Source of the DNA: Plasmodium brasilianum
Taxonomy: Eukaryota; Apicomplexa; Aconoidasida; Haemosporida; Plasmodiidae
Length of the DNA stretch: 64,000 nt
NCBI RefSeq assembly: GCF_023973825.1
Contig: NC_090116.1
Span: 851,501 to 915,500, forward strand
Direction of reading: 5' to 3'
The notes beneath the pieces were generated by a model, which ran no database searches, was not told the origin of the DNA, and saw only the letters and a list, made by a program, of their open reading frames with translations. Each line of letters begins with the position of its first letter. Within the stretch, counting starts at the first letter, position 1. Made by a program: the position numbers and the translations under genes. Below are positions 23,501 through 33,392 of the stretch, one piece after another.

Positions 23501-26500
23501 GTCGAACAAAAAAAAAAGAAGGAGATATATATTTGCTTTTGGGTAGTCCTCTTGATTCTCTGGAAATATATATGGATTGTTATGAAATAAGTAAGATGCA
23601 AGAGGATTATATATATGAAGGAAACATTATATTTTGCATTATTTTGTCTATATATTTATATATAGTCCAGAATTGGGGGCACTTCTGTAAATTGAACAAT
23701 AATGAGAATTATCCTTTCAAATTTCCAGAAATAATAGATAATGTATTGTTACAAACATATGATAAGTTATTACCAAGTAAATATAGTAACTATACAAATT
23801 TTTTTTTCGATACGTCATATAGTGGTTCAACAAAGGAGAAACTGTACAATAATTATCATCATAATTTTCATTTTTCATTGTATAATACGGAATTAAATAA
23901 TGATGGAACAGTAAGTGTAAGTAAAAATATTCATTCCTTTATACATTTATTAAATTATAGTGAAAGAGGAGAAGAAGATTTACCTCTAGGTGAAAATAGT
24001 AAAGACTGTTACTACTATTTTTTTAATGTGCTTATAAAACCTCATAATATATTATTATATCTAATTAGTTTTATAGAATACAAACTGAACGAAGTCCTAT
24101 CAACCATACAAGCAGCTGCAATAGCATCGACATTAGAACCATCATACATGACTGTAACTACGTCCGTTAGTATTACTTCTACCTCTTCATCTGCATATGT
24201 ACAAGAGCATTTTTGCGATTATTTGCTCTGTTATTTGAAATATTTATTAATGATAAAGAGAAAAAATCTTATATTTCATATTACTAGCAAATATTCACAT
24301 GTAATAGAAAGGTTAAATCATCATTTATATATAAAATTTTATCTTGAATTATCACTTGTATATAAATATATTGGTGCCTTCAGAAAATTTTCTTTTACCA
24401 TTTACATTCTATGTCTATGCTTTTTTGTTATTAAGAAATATTATGTATCTTATTTTCTTCTAAATAATGTTTTACCCTTTTTTAATTTACCACGAATACA
24501 TCTAAACTTTAATTATAAAAAGGAATCAGAGGACGGAGAGATAGGAAAAAATCAGAATAATAGAAATACCATGGTCAGTGATATTATAACATCTCCTCCA
24601 CTGGAAGATAATCTATCCATTTTTTATTCTTACATGAACAGTGTATTTGCTACCAGAGAGGACAAAATGAACGTCCCTATCCACTGGTTGAGGAAAGCCG
24701 AAGAGGCAAAAGACAAACTTGAAGCAGCTTCTAGAGATGGACCAAACGGAGTACAAAAAAACAATCGTTCGAATAGTGCACTACGCGGCATATGTGGAAG
24801 TAATCGAAGAAGTAACAGCGTGAATGAACCTTTTCCATTCGGGGGTAACGTGAACAATGATGATAGGATGCACAGCGGTGGGCGCACAGGGGGAATACCA
24901 AAGGATAGCACACCTAAAGGGGGGGTATACCCAAAGGAAATAGACTATGCAGAAGAGAAGTCAAAGTCAAATTTAAGCCGATCTCACTCGAGCAGCATCG
25001 TGGAAGGGGAGCAGGGACGAACACGCAGCCCGAGTACCATGGAGGTAGACGGGGAAGGCAGAAAAGACAGGAAAGACAAGATAGACAAGATAGACAAGAA
25101 AGACAAGAAAGACAAGATAGACAAGAAAGACAAGATAGACAAGATAGACAAGATAGACAAGATAGACAAGAATGACAAGATAGACAAGAAAGATAAGAAA
25201 GATAAGAAAGACAAGATAGACACACGAATAACACAACCCTTACAATGTGGCTATGCTAAGTGCCCCACTGAAGGTCGGGGGAAAGACTTGTACATGTACA
25301 GGATGCTAAAGAATTTGTCCAAATGCTCGTACTCGTATAGTCTGAAGAGGCTGTTAGATTTCTGCTCGCGAGAAATAAACAGTAAAAGCATTCTACATCT
25401 GAACAAACATGTGGGTAAACTACAGATTTATAAAAAAAATAAAAAAAAAAGCAATCCTTCCTTACAGTATGCAATTCTTTGTTTTTTAATTTCAGTGTTG
25501 AACGAAATAAATTTTGAAGAAGAATATGTTTTCTCGAATTTGTTAATGTTATTATTTTTGAATAAATATTTATCAAAAGAAAAGCAGAAAGAAATACTGT
25601 ACACTATATATGAAACATTAAGTAAAAAAAAAAAGTATATATCTTTTCCTCCATTTATTACATTAATAATAGATGAGAAAAGAAAAAAAAAAAATCGAAA
25701 TTATTTGAATAAATTAGATCAAAGAGGAGACAAACAGTTCAACGATATGATATGGGATTTCTCTTCCTCTGATTCGTTATCTACACACTCATATGATATT
25801 TCATCCTCTGTTTCGTCTACATCATCCGATGTATTAGTACCCTTGTCACATATGGACTCTCGAAAGAAGTCATTAAATGAAGAACGTATAGCTAAACAGA
25901 AGATGTTGTTTAGAAAAAGGAAGGAAGATTTTGAAAAAGAAAATAAATTGCACTTTTTGTGTGGATTCACAGAAGGAAGGTGTTCCTCATTACCAGTGTT
26001 AGTGAACATCGCTTATGCTAACGTGAGTCATAACGATGAAAAGGTATTCAAGAAGGTTGAACCAACAAATGGGGGAGAGGAAGGAGTGGGTGTGAGGGAG
26101 GAAGAGAACGAGAATGGGATTGATCAGGAAGATAAGCACGGTGATGGAAATCATCGTAGCAATCATTATGATAATCAGGACGAGCTAACCCCGAACAGGT
26201 ACAAAGATGTTTTCAAGTATAACCCATTTAACGAAAAAGAGAAAAATATAAGAATTCAAAATATGTGTGCTGTGAATGAAATAAAGAATGTCGTTGTAAC
26301 GCTAAAAAACATCTTATCAGTTAATCTAGTTTTAAATAATGTAACTATAATATCGTCAGGGGTAGCTATCGAAAATTATCCAACAAGTATAATACTTTTA
26401 GCAAAAAAAAAAAATCGTTTAACCAACGTGCAACTAGCTTTTAAACCAAAAGAAACCGGGATGCTCTTCCTTCTTGGCATTTCATACTGCATCAGCTACT

Positions 26501-29500
26501 TACATTTTGACCAGTACCTTTTGTACGATACCTCCATTTTGCGTAAATTTTTTATGGATCAAGATTTTTTTCGGCACTACGGAAAAGGGGATTTCCAGGG
26601 GGAGATGGAAAAATGCCCTGACCATGTTCAGGACGGATCAATGGCGGGAGGAGGACTTCCCGAAGTGAGCGAGGTAATAGGGGAGAAGAATGACCCGGAG
26701 AAGGGCACCACCAATAACGCTTCTAATTATGCTTATAATAATGCTTCTATTTATGCTTCTATTTACGCTTCTAATTACGCATCTAATTACGCATCTAATT
26801 ACGCATCTAATTACGTATCTAATTACGAATCTAATTACGAATCTAATTACGCATCTAATTACGCTTCGAGTATCGCTCCGGGTAGCGGCGCGCGTGAGGC
26901 CAAGCAGTACCCTCCCTATTCAAATGGTCAATGTGAGGGTGAGCAGGGAAAAGGAAATTCAGACCACGGTGCAAGTAAAAGAACGCTGCAGAACAAAATA
27001 AAATTGTTGAATTACGTTTTCAAGTTGTCCAACATATGTTCAGTATTTGTTATAGACAATTATTTTGCCCTGAAATCAGAGATAAAACTTTTTAATTTTA
27101 GTAAGTACATCGACATTGAGCCTTTGCTTAATGACAAATCGTATTTGAAAAAGTTTTGTGTAACTTCTATGGGAGTGAACGAGGCGGAGTGTAGAGCGAA
27201 AGGTAGAGATGGGAGCAGTGATAAGTGTATAAGTGGAAGTAGTGACAACTGCAGAGATGGGGGTAGCATGATAAGCGGAGTGAAGGGCGAACGAGAAGCT
27301 TCCCAAAAAGACAGTGAAGAAGAAACATGGATCAACAAACAGAGCAATGAGGGGAAAAGGAATCAACATGATAAGAGTGCAGATAATATGTGTGGTAGTG
27401 ACAGAATCCTAGGAAAAAATCATACGAATTGTGAGAACCATGTAAGAAATGTATGCAATGTGAACGATGCACGCAATGTGAGTAGCTGTGTTGATAAAGT
27501 AAGCTATGAGGGTACTAATGAAGCGGTGAAAGGGGGGGAACCGAAGTCCCTTTGGATGAGTGAAAGAAAAAGAGATAAAGAGAAGAGCCCCCCTTTAAAT
27601 TATGCTTTTCAGAAAGGTCGTACTCACTATAAAAGAGAGTTCTTTATAAATGAAAATGCTCAGGAGTTGTCGGAACCCCTTTCCCCCTCAGCATTGTCAT
27701 CCAAGTCAACCTTATCCTTATCCATCTCATCGACACTAGAATCGCCGATATCGTCAGATGCACCATCAGAAATAGCATCTCTGTTACCAGCTGAGTCTTT
27801 TTCTTGTGTAACGGACGAGAGGATGATCCAAGGAGGATCATTAAAAAATGGACAGTTACAGAAGGAGCCATTCGTGAATGTGGATAAACCGGACGGGTAT
27901 TACTACGATATGAAGGGGAAGCAAAAGGGTAAAAGTACAGGTAAAAGTACAGGTAAGAGTACAGGTAAGAGTACAGGTAAGAGTGAATATAAAAGTAGGA
28001 GTAACTGTAAAAGAAAGAACAATGACAAAGGAGGTGGCATAAACAATGGAAGGAGTTGTTCCAGTGTTAAGGAAATTAGGGATGACGTGAATGATAACCA
28101 CTATTTTTCCAGTGATGTACGATATTCCGAGTTATTAGAAGGAGAAATAAAATTCTTATGTCTAATTTTAGAAAATGTAAGTAATGTAAACATAAATTAT
28201 GTAAACATTAAAGTGGTGTATAGGAACAGAGAACTGGGAGATTATTTTATAAAATTTTATTTTGACAAATCGTTTTATATAAAAAATAAATACGAAAATA
28301 GCAAGGAACATATCGTAAAGGTAGCTGAAGGAGATACATTAAAGGTTATGAAGAATTGCTCTCTTTATATTCCTATAAGGTGTATAGGATCAATTTTAAT
28401 AAATGAGTGTGATGTTAATATTATTTATTCGACTTACAAGAATAGTCTTTATTACTCTGTGCAAAAGTTGAATCTAAAAATGAATGTTCGTAGAAATATA
28501 ATAATTGAGCATATGTATTACTTTCCATATGTTAGTTTTAATTATAGGGATATACTTAACCAGCTGTTGAACACCAACTATTACAGCTCAGACGCCTTTC
28601 GCAGGTTGGCCATGGTTAAGGGGGTAAGCGATGACATAAGTGGTAGCGGGGGTGCGACTACTTCTGCTGCTGCTGCTGCTGCTGCTACTGCTACTGCTGC
28701 TACCGCTGCTACTGCTACCGCTGCTACTGCTACCACTGCTACTGCTACCACTGCTACTGCTACCACTGCTACCGCTACTACCGCTACTACTACCGCTGCT
28801 ACTGCTTCATCCCCTTTTGCTAATAACAGTGAACAGGCAATATACGATATAAGCTACCTAAGAGGAAGAAGCCTTGAGTATAAAGATATCAATATAGAGA
28901 ACTACTTTGAAACGGATAAGGCACGCAAGGACAGTGCCGCTGGTGCTAGGTGTTACCCTGAGAAGCGTTACACAGATAAGGCAAGATTAAGTTCAGCAAG
29001 TAGGAGGAGAAGCACTCATAGTAATGCAAACAGTGCTAGGTGTGTTACCATGGGGAGTGAACTTGTGGGTATATACAAGCTCCTGAGTAACACTAGCAAA
29101 TTTGACGTGTCCGATAACTTCAGAATGATTGAAAAATTGTATGAGTATAATGAAAACCTAAACATATGTACGGATCACAAATACATATTCCTCGAATTGT
29201 ACATAAAAAATTATAGTGGTTATGTTAATTATTGTAAAACGAAAAAATTAAAAAGACGACCAATGTGTATTGTTGATAAGGAAAATAATTCAAGTAAGTG
29301 GGTTTTATGGTTTAAAAGAATAAAAAGAAAAAAAAATATAGTTTTTAAAAATGAAGAAGAAATAATAAAGTACTTCTTACAATATCTTGATATATATGTT
29401 TATTTGACTTATTCCAGACATAAAAAGGTAGGAATCTTAAGTGTATACAGTTCTTACTTGAATAGTATACATATACACAAAAAAAAAATAAGCGATTTTT

Positions 29501-30618
29501 TTTTTAATCTTAAAAAGGACAATAAGTCACACGAGAAGGAGGCACACGATACTAATGATGAAGTAGACAAACAACAATATGATGAATATAATGAGGAAAA
29601 TAAAATTTCACGTTCTTTGTATGCGAATGATAAAAAGAAATACAAAAGAAATAGATCTCCTCGATTTCGTAATCACTACAAGAGAGAAACATTTTTTTGC
29701 TCCAATACATTGAATTTCCCAACAAGTTTTCTAAACAATGAAGATAAAAAGAGGACCTGTGAGCAAAGAACACTAGGAGGGAAGCAGGATGAGGTTCTGG
29801 AAAACAAGAGCAACGCATCGTCCAGGAATTTCACCATAGGACATATTGGGGCATATTTGAAAAGGAGCCACTGGGGGAGTGATGATGAAGAGGAGCAAAA
29901 TAGCGATGAAGACGAAGACTACAATGATCATTACGATCGTTGTGATGATCGTTGTGATGATCGTTGTGATGATCGTTGTGATGATCGTTGTGATGATCGT
30001 TGTGATGATCGTTGTGATGATCGAAGTGATGAGTACCAAGGTGATAACCATGATGACCAGCCTGATGGAACGTACAAAGAGTCGCATCCCTTGCAACCAA
30101 GTATGAACAAATTATTCCAGAAAAACATCGTAAATGATATGTTTTACCCATACGTACTACTACGACCGAAGTTCTATAACTGCAAAAAGAGAAATAGTGT
30201 TATAATACCCAAGTGCTCAAAAACGTTGGACTTTTCGAATTTAAAAAAAATTGGAATAAAAAAGAAATACTTTGAATCCAAAGTTAATGATTTTTTTTTT
30301 GTTAAAATCTCGATAAAGAATTTATCTTCTATTGACTTAGGCGAATATACTCTTTTAATCTTCCCTTCTAACTTAAATTGTATAAAAATTATTGGAAAAT
30401 TAGATAAGCATGGCTTTTTAGGGGAGCAAACTGTTCCGTTATGTCCTTTGAACAAACACAATAAAGCAAAATATAGAAAAAAAGACTCCTACCTTTTGCA
30501 CTCCTTTAAGGTCTATTCAATGTTTCCAGGAAAGGTATTCTTTTATATATCCATATATTTCCACGCCATCCACACACTGTTATTTCATCATGAGCCAGTA
30601 CTGGTAACTATAGTTTAG
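20512..30618 (+). CDS. Giant TRAPPC9/Trs120-like trafficking protein, 3,368 residues
   Basis: TRAPPC9/Trs120 is a TRAPPII subunit acting at the late Golgi as part of the Rab11/Ypt31 exchange factor. This is one uninterrupted exon. I choose the ATG at 20512; an upstream ATG at 20476 only adds residues from a T run. Support for the family is structural, not catalytic: a folded N-terminus (residues 1-130), helical aromatic blocks near residues 540-580, 1020-1110 and 1250-1330, and then several beta-rich modules typical of Trs120 C-termini. The clearest is near residues 1916-2000 (VTLKNILSVNLVLNNVTIIS, FKPKETG). Others lie near 2540-2680 and at the extreme C-terminus (about 3250-3367). Between these lie species-specific repeats: DEM (about 847-900), KDKID (about 1515-1570), NYAS (about 2070-2120), GKST (about 2472), Ala/Thr (about 2715-2765) and CDDR (about 3142-3170). 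Without the repeats the length would approach that of family members. The identity is probable, not proven. Confidence 0.75.
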   Translation: MNHVNLCDYGKAKVYLWKTEKTSEKLFHEISNKIRSLYEKINYDDLFHHLYNYIKYINGSNNELFLRYEMPVCGCSINKNIQQEDYYFFNIFKNANYVKRNGNLSIRYIDLTDKNVKVDKVNFFSNVFMSIGVHELHEGDLLPGKAEPLAKRVHRKNKREKELAHRGGGRSGEKEAIKNNENANINSNENDGMNNDEDDVMTNDHSECFAHMSDKIINLLNSYNNIYFSNSCVFIQRVLVIPSSDKYNDLIMSKIMEMNENFLYTNRGGGMNRSSNNTFVNVPRGGSNPVKGIEEAKKVKGYKIEEHATRGYKEVEYTAKGHTAEDHTEDHISNMEDDFPLKGNLSILKKSPYYEAESMSVFRNMDSGCPSKDWNANDMETINEKYDGRRKNRRNLNNSENDKRNKECNKNMESIRSIHSFKLNKKYPSNFLRMFDTNISKNYNFVNANMYGRDMISSDECIFDYSLRRSSVKNSKDEYNNNAYFRNHNRMYMSNLNSADCTSNSDANDKGKKQSIEHFSFICNNFHNFKIIVFLPSIEKHFNIQYNKFFQAIILNVFYIFIFFLYDLLTKESIWKYMNTLIENMNYHQIVRSTKVGSESILEERKKKAHYYNRNNKLEKKTKLGRGNRLGLPYRLGAPVDRHKRTGVNHHFLVDEDEERYSLIEEKTFQLNKSYSNKDITTKLSSNERKNSFDNNIYINIKKYYNDVKTSILNRTSQIASREDGILHEGIYKTSKCSTYEEGNNLRKSSNYRGDQAIADEGRYAGDDDNKRYNCRTGCGGDDEVEGVEWKAEWKEEWKEEWKVEEEEKEKEKEEAKEEATEEEKLEYNKDDEKYNIGVAGSSGGEMDETDETDEMDEMDEMDEMDEMDEMDEMDEMDEMVEMDEMDEMVEMDEMVEMDYDEEESDQEDDADNSSGKKYERGTLVEAEKEEGRRRGSKRSSQSGSKRNNKENSKVKRRNNERNSEGEEFSRGPLSGEGVDGKTRRRRRVSEVKNYACRTKKKEGDIYLLLGSPLDSLEIYMDCYEISKMQEDYIYEGNIIFCIILSIYLYIVQNWGHFCKLNNNENYPFKFPEIIDNVLLQTYDKLLPSKYSNYTNFFFDTSYSGSTKEKLYNNYHHNFHFSLYNTELNNDGTVSVSKNIHSFIHLLNYSERGEEDLPLGENSKDCYYYFFNVLIKPHNILLYLISFIEYKLNEVLSTIQAAAIASTLEPSYMTVTTSVSITSTSSSAYVQEHFCDYLLCYLKYLLMIKRKNLIFHITSKYSHVIERLNHHLYIKFYLELSLVYKYIGAFRKFSFTIYILCLCFFVIKKYYVSYFLLNNVLPFFNLPRIHLNFNYKKESEDGEIGKNQNNRNTMVSDIITSPPLEDNLSIFYSYMNSVFATREDKMNVPIHWLRKAEEAKDKLEAASRDGPNGVQKNNRSNSALRGICGSNRRSNSVNEPFPFGGNVNNDDRMHSGGRTGGIPKDSTPKGGVYPKEIDYAEEKSKSNLSRSHSSSIVEGEQGRTRSPSTMEVDGEGRKDRKDKIDKIDKKDKKDKIDKKDKIDKIDKIDKIDKNDKIDKKDKKDKKDKIDTRITQPLQCGYAKCPTEGRGKDLYMYRMLKNLSKCSYSYSLKRLLDFCSREINSKSILHLNKHVGKLQIYKKNKKKSNPSLQYAILCFLISVLNEINFEEEYVFSNLLMLLFLNKYLSKEKQKEILYTIYETLSKKKKYISFPPFITLIIDEKRKKKNRNYLNKLDQRGDKQFNDMIWDFSSSDSLSTHSYDISSSVSSTSSDVLVPLSHMDSRKKSLNEERIAKQKMLFRKRKEDFEKENKLHFLCGFTEGRCSSLPVLVNIAYANVSHNDEKVFKKVEPTNGGEEGVGVREEENENGIDQEDKHGDGNHRSNHYDNQDELTPNRYKDVFKYNPFNEKEKNIRIQNMCAVNEIKNVVVTLKNILSVNLVLNNVTIISSGVAIENYPTSIILLAKKKNRLTNVQLAFKPKETGMLFLLGISYCISYLHFDQYLLYDTSILRKFFMDQDFFRHYGKGDFQGEMEKCPDHVQDGSMAGGGLPEVSEVIGEKNDPEKGTTNNASNYAYNNASIYASIYASNYASNYASNYASNYVSNYESNYESNYASNYASSIAPGSGAREAKQYPPYSNGQCEGEQGKGNSDHGASKRTLQNKIKLLNYVFKLSNICSVFVIDNYFALKSEIKLFNFSKYIDIEPLLNDKSYLKKFCVTSMGVNEAECRAKGRDGSSDKCISGSSDNCRDGGSMISGVKGEREASQKDSEEETWINKQSNEGKRNQHDKSADNMCGSDRILGKNHTNCENHVRNVCNVNDARNVSSCVDKVSYEGTNEAVKGGEPKSLWMSERKRDKEKSPPLNYAFQKGRTHYKREFFINENAQELSEPLSPSALSSKSTLSLSISSTLESPISSDAPSEIASLLPAESFSCVTDERMIQGGSLKNGQLQKEPFVNVDKPDGYYYDMKGKQKGKSTGKSTGKSTGKSTGKSEYKSRSNCKRKNNDKGGGINNGRSCSSVKEIRDDVNDNHYFSSDVRYSELLEGEIKFLCLILENVSNVNINYVNIKVVYRNRELGDYFIKFYFDKSFYIKNKYENSKEHIVKVAEGDTLKVMKNCSLYIPIRCIGSILINECDVNIIYSTYKNSLYYSVQKLNLKMNVRRNIIIEHMYYFPYVSFNYRDILNQLLNTNYYSSDAFRRLAMVKGVSDDISGSGGATTSAAAAAAATATAATAATATAATATTATATTATATTATATTATTTAATASSPFANNSEQAIYDISYLRGRSLEYKDINIENYFETDKARKDSAAGARCYPEKRYTDKARLSSASRRRSTHSNANSARCVTMGSELVGIYKLLSNTSKFDVSDNFRMIEKLYEYNENLNICTDHKYIFLELYIKNYSGYVNYCKTKKLKRRPMCIVDKENNSSKWVLWFKRIKRKKNIVFKNEEEIIKYFLQYLDIYVYLTYSRHKKVGILSVYSSYLNSIHIHKKKISDFFFNLKKDNKSHEKEAHDTNDEVDKQQYDEYNEENKISRSLYANDKKKYKRNRSPRFRNHYKRETFFCSNTLNFPTSFLNNEDKKRTCEQRTLGGKQDEVLENKSNASSRNFTIGHIGAYLKRSHWGSDDEEEQNSDEDEDYNDHYDRCDDRCDDRCDDRCDDRCDDRCDDRCDDRSDEYQGDNHDDQPDGTYKESHPLQPSMNKLFQKNIVNDMFYPYVLLRPKFYNCKKRNSVIIPKCSKTLDFSNLKKIGIKKKYFESKVNDFFFVKISIKNLSSIDLGEYTLLIFPSNLNCIKIIGKLDKHGFLGEQTVPLCPLNKHNKAKYRKKDSYLLHSFKVYSMFPGKVFFYISIYFHAIHTLLFHHEPVLVTIV
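23047..23208. repeat. Coding 9-bp minisatellite (GACGAGATG), Asp-Glu-Met
   Basis: About 18 in-frame units inside the TRAPPC9-like gene, with a few GTCGAGATG variants. The reverse strand is also open, as a Ser-Arg-Pro polymer. Confidence 0.9.
25060..25222. repeat. Coding 9-bp minisatellite (AAAGACAAG / ATAGACAAG)
   Basis: Encodes a Lys-Asp-Lys / Ile-Asp-Lys run of about 50 residues in the TRAPPC9-like protein. Confidence 0.9.
26715..26872. repeat. Coding 12-bp minisatellite (AATTACGCATCT), Asn-Tyr-Ala-Ser
   Basis: About twelve in-frame units in the TRAPPC9-like gene. Confidence 0.9.
28660..28806. repeat. Coding GCT/ACT triplet tract, Ala/Thr
   Basis: About 48 Ala/Thr codons using almost only GCT, ACT, ACC, GCC. 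A similar tract occurs in the CSL4 gene 3.4 kb downstream. Confidence 0.9.
29936..30022. repeat. Coding 12-bp minisatellite (GATCGTTGTGAT), Cys-Asp-Asp-Arg
   Basis: About seven in-frame units near the C-terminus of the TRAPPC9-like protein. The Cys-rich repeat is unusual among Plasmodium low-complexity tracts. Confidence 0.9.
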
Positions 30619-31883
30619 CATTGGAAGCAGCTTATCATTGTAACAGTAATGGAGAGGAGGGTGTGTGTGTGTGTGTGTGGAGAGAAGCCAAGATCCAGCG
30701 AGTAGTACGTTCACGGGGCGTATGTAATCGATTATCTTAGTATCAACCAATACTCTTGCGGTTTGCAGGCCATTTTTTGTTCCACGTATGCGAACTTTTT
30801 TTTTTTTTTTTTTTTTTTTGCTTTACTTATGTAACTTCAATTTTCCCTTTATTTTTTGCGCCTCTTTTTGCTTAACATCATTTGAGTTTATCATGCATTA
30901 AAACCCCACCTGTTACGAAGTGTAAATGGGTTTGTTATGACCCATATGAAGCGTTCACATTTGCATGGACATTGGCACGGACTTTTACTTTTTGTTCCAA
31001 TACCATTTGTTAGCACTTTGTTCCTTGTTAATACTCCTTAACTCGTTTTTAAAATTTGCCAATTCTGTCAAACCTTTTTTGTGCTTTTTTGTTTTTTCAT
31101 TTTTTTTAAACTCTTTCATTTTAAGCCTGTGCCAAAATGGCTCAACGTGAACATGGATGAAAAAAAAAAAAAAAAAAAAAAATATTAAAATAAGTAAGAG
31201 TAATAAAATAAACAAAATAGTAATAAAATAGAAATGATAAATAATTGTAAAAAAAGAATGCAAAAACTAAAAATAAGAATGATAGATAAATATAAAGCAC
31301 CGCTTTAAACGTTTACTTAAAGTGAAAATCAGAATATTTTTCATGCTTTTTGAAAAAACGACAATCGCCAGCACGTGTTTTAAGTGAAAATTGATCTTAT
31401 GGGGATGTACATATAATACATAAAAGTATTCTGTATATGTATAAATTGAAAAAAAGGAAAAAAATAAAAAATAAAAATACGGCAAATACTGTAAATACGG
31501 TAAAAATAGCAGAACATTTGACACTTGACTGAGCGAAGTTGATAAAGCATCATTTGGAAAAAATCAACGTACAAATAAATTAAATAAAGAAGGCGGAGGA
31601 GGGAACAAGAGAAGACACAATTGGGCACAAACCGCTTTCGTATGCAATAAAATAAAAATAGAATAAAAATAAAATAAAAATAGAATAAAAATAAAATAAA
31701 AATAGAATAAAAATAGAATAAAAATAAAATAAAATAAAATAAAAATAAAATAAAATAAAAATAGAATAAAAATAAAATAAAAATAGAATAAAAATAGAAT
31801 AAAAATAAAATAAAAATAAAAATAAAAATAAAATTAAATTAAAAATAAAATAAAAATAAAGTAAAAAACAAAGTAAATATGCC
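30619..31883. other. Spacer between the TRAPPC9-like gene and CSL4
   Basis: No gene is supported. It contains a GT run at 30661-30678, T runs at 30799-30819, an A run at 31159-31181 and a long A-rich array at 31645-31866. Both flanking genes are on the plus strand, so it holds one 3' UTR and the CSL4 promoter. Confidence 0.7.
31645..31866. repeat. AATAAAAATAGAATAAAA array abutting the CSL4 start
   Basis: About 220 bases of AATAAA/AATAG permutations ending some 18 bases before the CSL4 ATG, so they form most of the 5' leader or core promoter. Confidence 0.88.
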
Positions 31884-33018
31884 ATGGATGACACCATAGT
31901 ATTACCAGGTGAAGTAATAGGCAGCTCTTTGGACTATATATGTGGTGAGAACACCTATGTGTTGAATAATGAAATAAGGTCAGCTATATTGGGTAAAAAA
32001 AGTATTACTACTCTTGCTGCTACTACTACTACTACTGCTACTACTGCTACTACTGCTACTACTGCTACTACTGCTGCTACTACTACTGCTGCTACTACTA
32101 CTGCTGCTACTACTACTGCTGCTACTACTACTGCTGCTACTACTACTGCTGCTACTACTACTGCTGCTACTACTACTGCTGCTACTACTACTGCTGCTAC
32201 TACTACTACTGCTACTACTGCTACTGCTACTACTGCTACTACTACTACTGATGATAATAATGGTGAACATAAAAAGGTAATTAGTGTCGACAATGTAAAA
32301 CATTTTGTCGCTCTTCCAAAAGTAGGGGATGTTGTAATATGTAAAATTTATAGAGTAACGTTTAATATAATATATTGTCATATTATACTGTCAAATAATA
32401 AACCTTTGAAAAATTCATTTAAAGGGTATATAAACAAAAGTGATATACATATATATGAAGGAGAGCTTGGTGATAACTTTGACTGCTTTAAACAAGGGGA
32501 TATTATAAAAGCTAAGGTTTTGTCAATCGGTCAGCATTCTTCCTATAAATTATGTACAGTTGGATCAGATTTGGGTGTTATAATAGCTTTAAGTGACAAA
32601 GGTTAGTAGAGAGGAAAAACTTGTACAAATAATATTTAGTGTTTATGTATACACAAAAATTTGTAAATACATATGCAACACGTAGAATAATTTACATATA
32701 TTATTTTTATCCTTTGAACGTAACCCTTCTCCACACATTTGTTATTATATTGTGCGTATTTTAATGTATGTATGAACGAAAGTTCTATGTTAAGATTGGT
32801 GGTTACGTTGAAATGGCGTTCCATTTTTATGTATATTTTTATGCACATCTTTGTGCCCCCTCTTATACCCATTTTTATGCACATTTTTTTTTCCCCCCAT
32901 TTTTATGAACAATGCAGGTGATATATTAAAACCCGTGGCATGGAACTTGATGATCAATGTGAATGACATGAGTTTTGAACAAAGGAAAGTGTCGAACGAT
33001 TTTTCTGTTCCCATATAA
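31884..33018 (+). CDS. CSL4: Exosome complex component CSL4
   Basis: CSL4 is an S1/KH-type cap subunit of the RNA exosome (3'-5' RNA processing and decay). There are two exons: 31884-32601 and 32918-33018 (intron GTTAGT...TGCAG, splitting a Gly codon), giving 272 residues. The N-terminus VLPGEVIG matches the conserved CSL4 opening. After a long Ala/Thr tract (about residues 46-123) comes an S1-like region: LPKVGDVVICKIYRV, GYINKSDI, FKQGDIIKAKVLSIG, YKLCTVGSDLGVIIA. Exon 2 adds LKPVAWNLM and a short tail. The S1 core resembles other eukaryotic CSL4; the Ala/Thr insertion between the N-terminal domain and S1 is unusual. The gene follows the TRAPPC9-like gene head to tail and converges on the ESF2-like gene. 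Confidence 0.93.
32016..32251. repeat. Coding ACT/GCT triplet tract in CSL4, Ala/Thr
   Basis: About 78 codons almost entirely ACT (Thr) and GCT (Ala), with a core period of 12 bases (ACTACTGCTGCT). All three plus-strand frames and the reverse strand are open, which creates false Leu, Val and Ser polymers. Confidence 0.95.
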
Positions 33019-33392
33019 TATGAATTAAAATTTATCCTATTAATTCTTGTATATATGTATATTATAGAAAAGCATTTGTCTGATAAATGGTATACAAACA
33101 CGTGTGCATTATTTTTTTTGTTTGTTCCTTTTGTTTGATGTGTACTTTTTTTTTTTTTTTTTTTTTTTTACCTTTTTTATTCCACGTTATGCTTGTCTTA
33201 AATGCATGGGGTAGTTACATAGAGAGAAGGGGGGGGAAGCAGGAAAACAGTTAAGCGGAACATAAAAAAAGAAGAAGCAAATATATGTAAAAAAAAAAAA
33301 AAAGTTTCAAACAAAAATAAAAATAAAAAAGTACCACATTAAACTACGAAAAAAGAAAAGAAAAATGAAAAAAAAATTGTGCAAATCTAGTT
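33019..33392. other. Short convergent 3' spacer between CSL4 and ESF2-like
   Basis: The two genes end towards each other about 370 bases apart. A T run lies at 33146-33169 and an A run at 33290-33303. I see nothing else. Confidence 0.7.

Noticed and set aside
22499..23509. Minus-strand open frame of 336 residues with a Ser-Arg-Pro repeat
   Set aside because: It is antisense to the Asp-Glu-Met repeat of the TRAPPC9-like gene. Repeat units divisible by three keep the reverse strand open, and the flanks have no gene-like features.
31955..32381. Poly-Val, poly-Ser and poly-Leu open frames on both strands
   Set aside because: Shadows of the ACT/GCT triplet tract inside CSL4.
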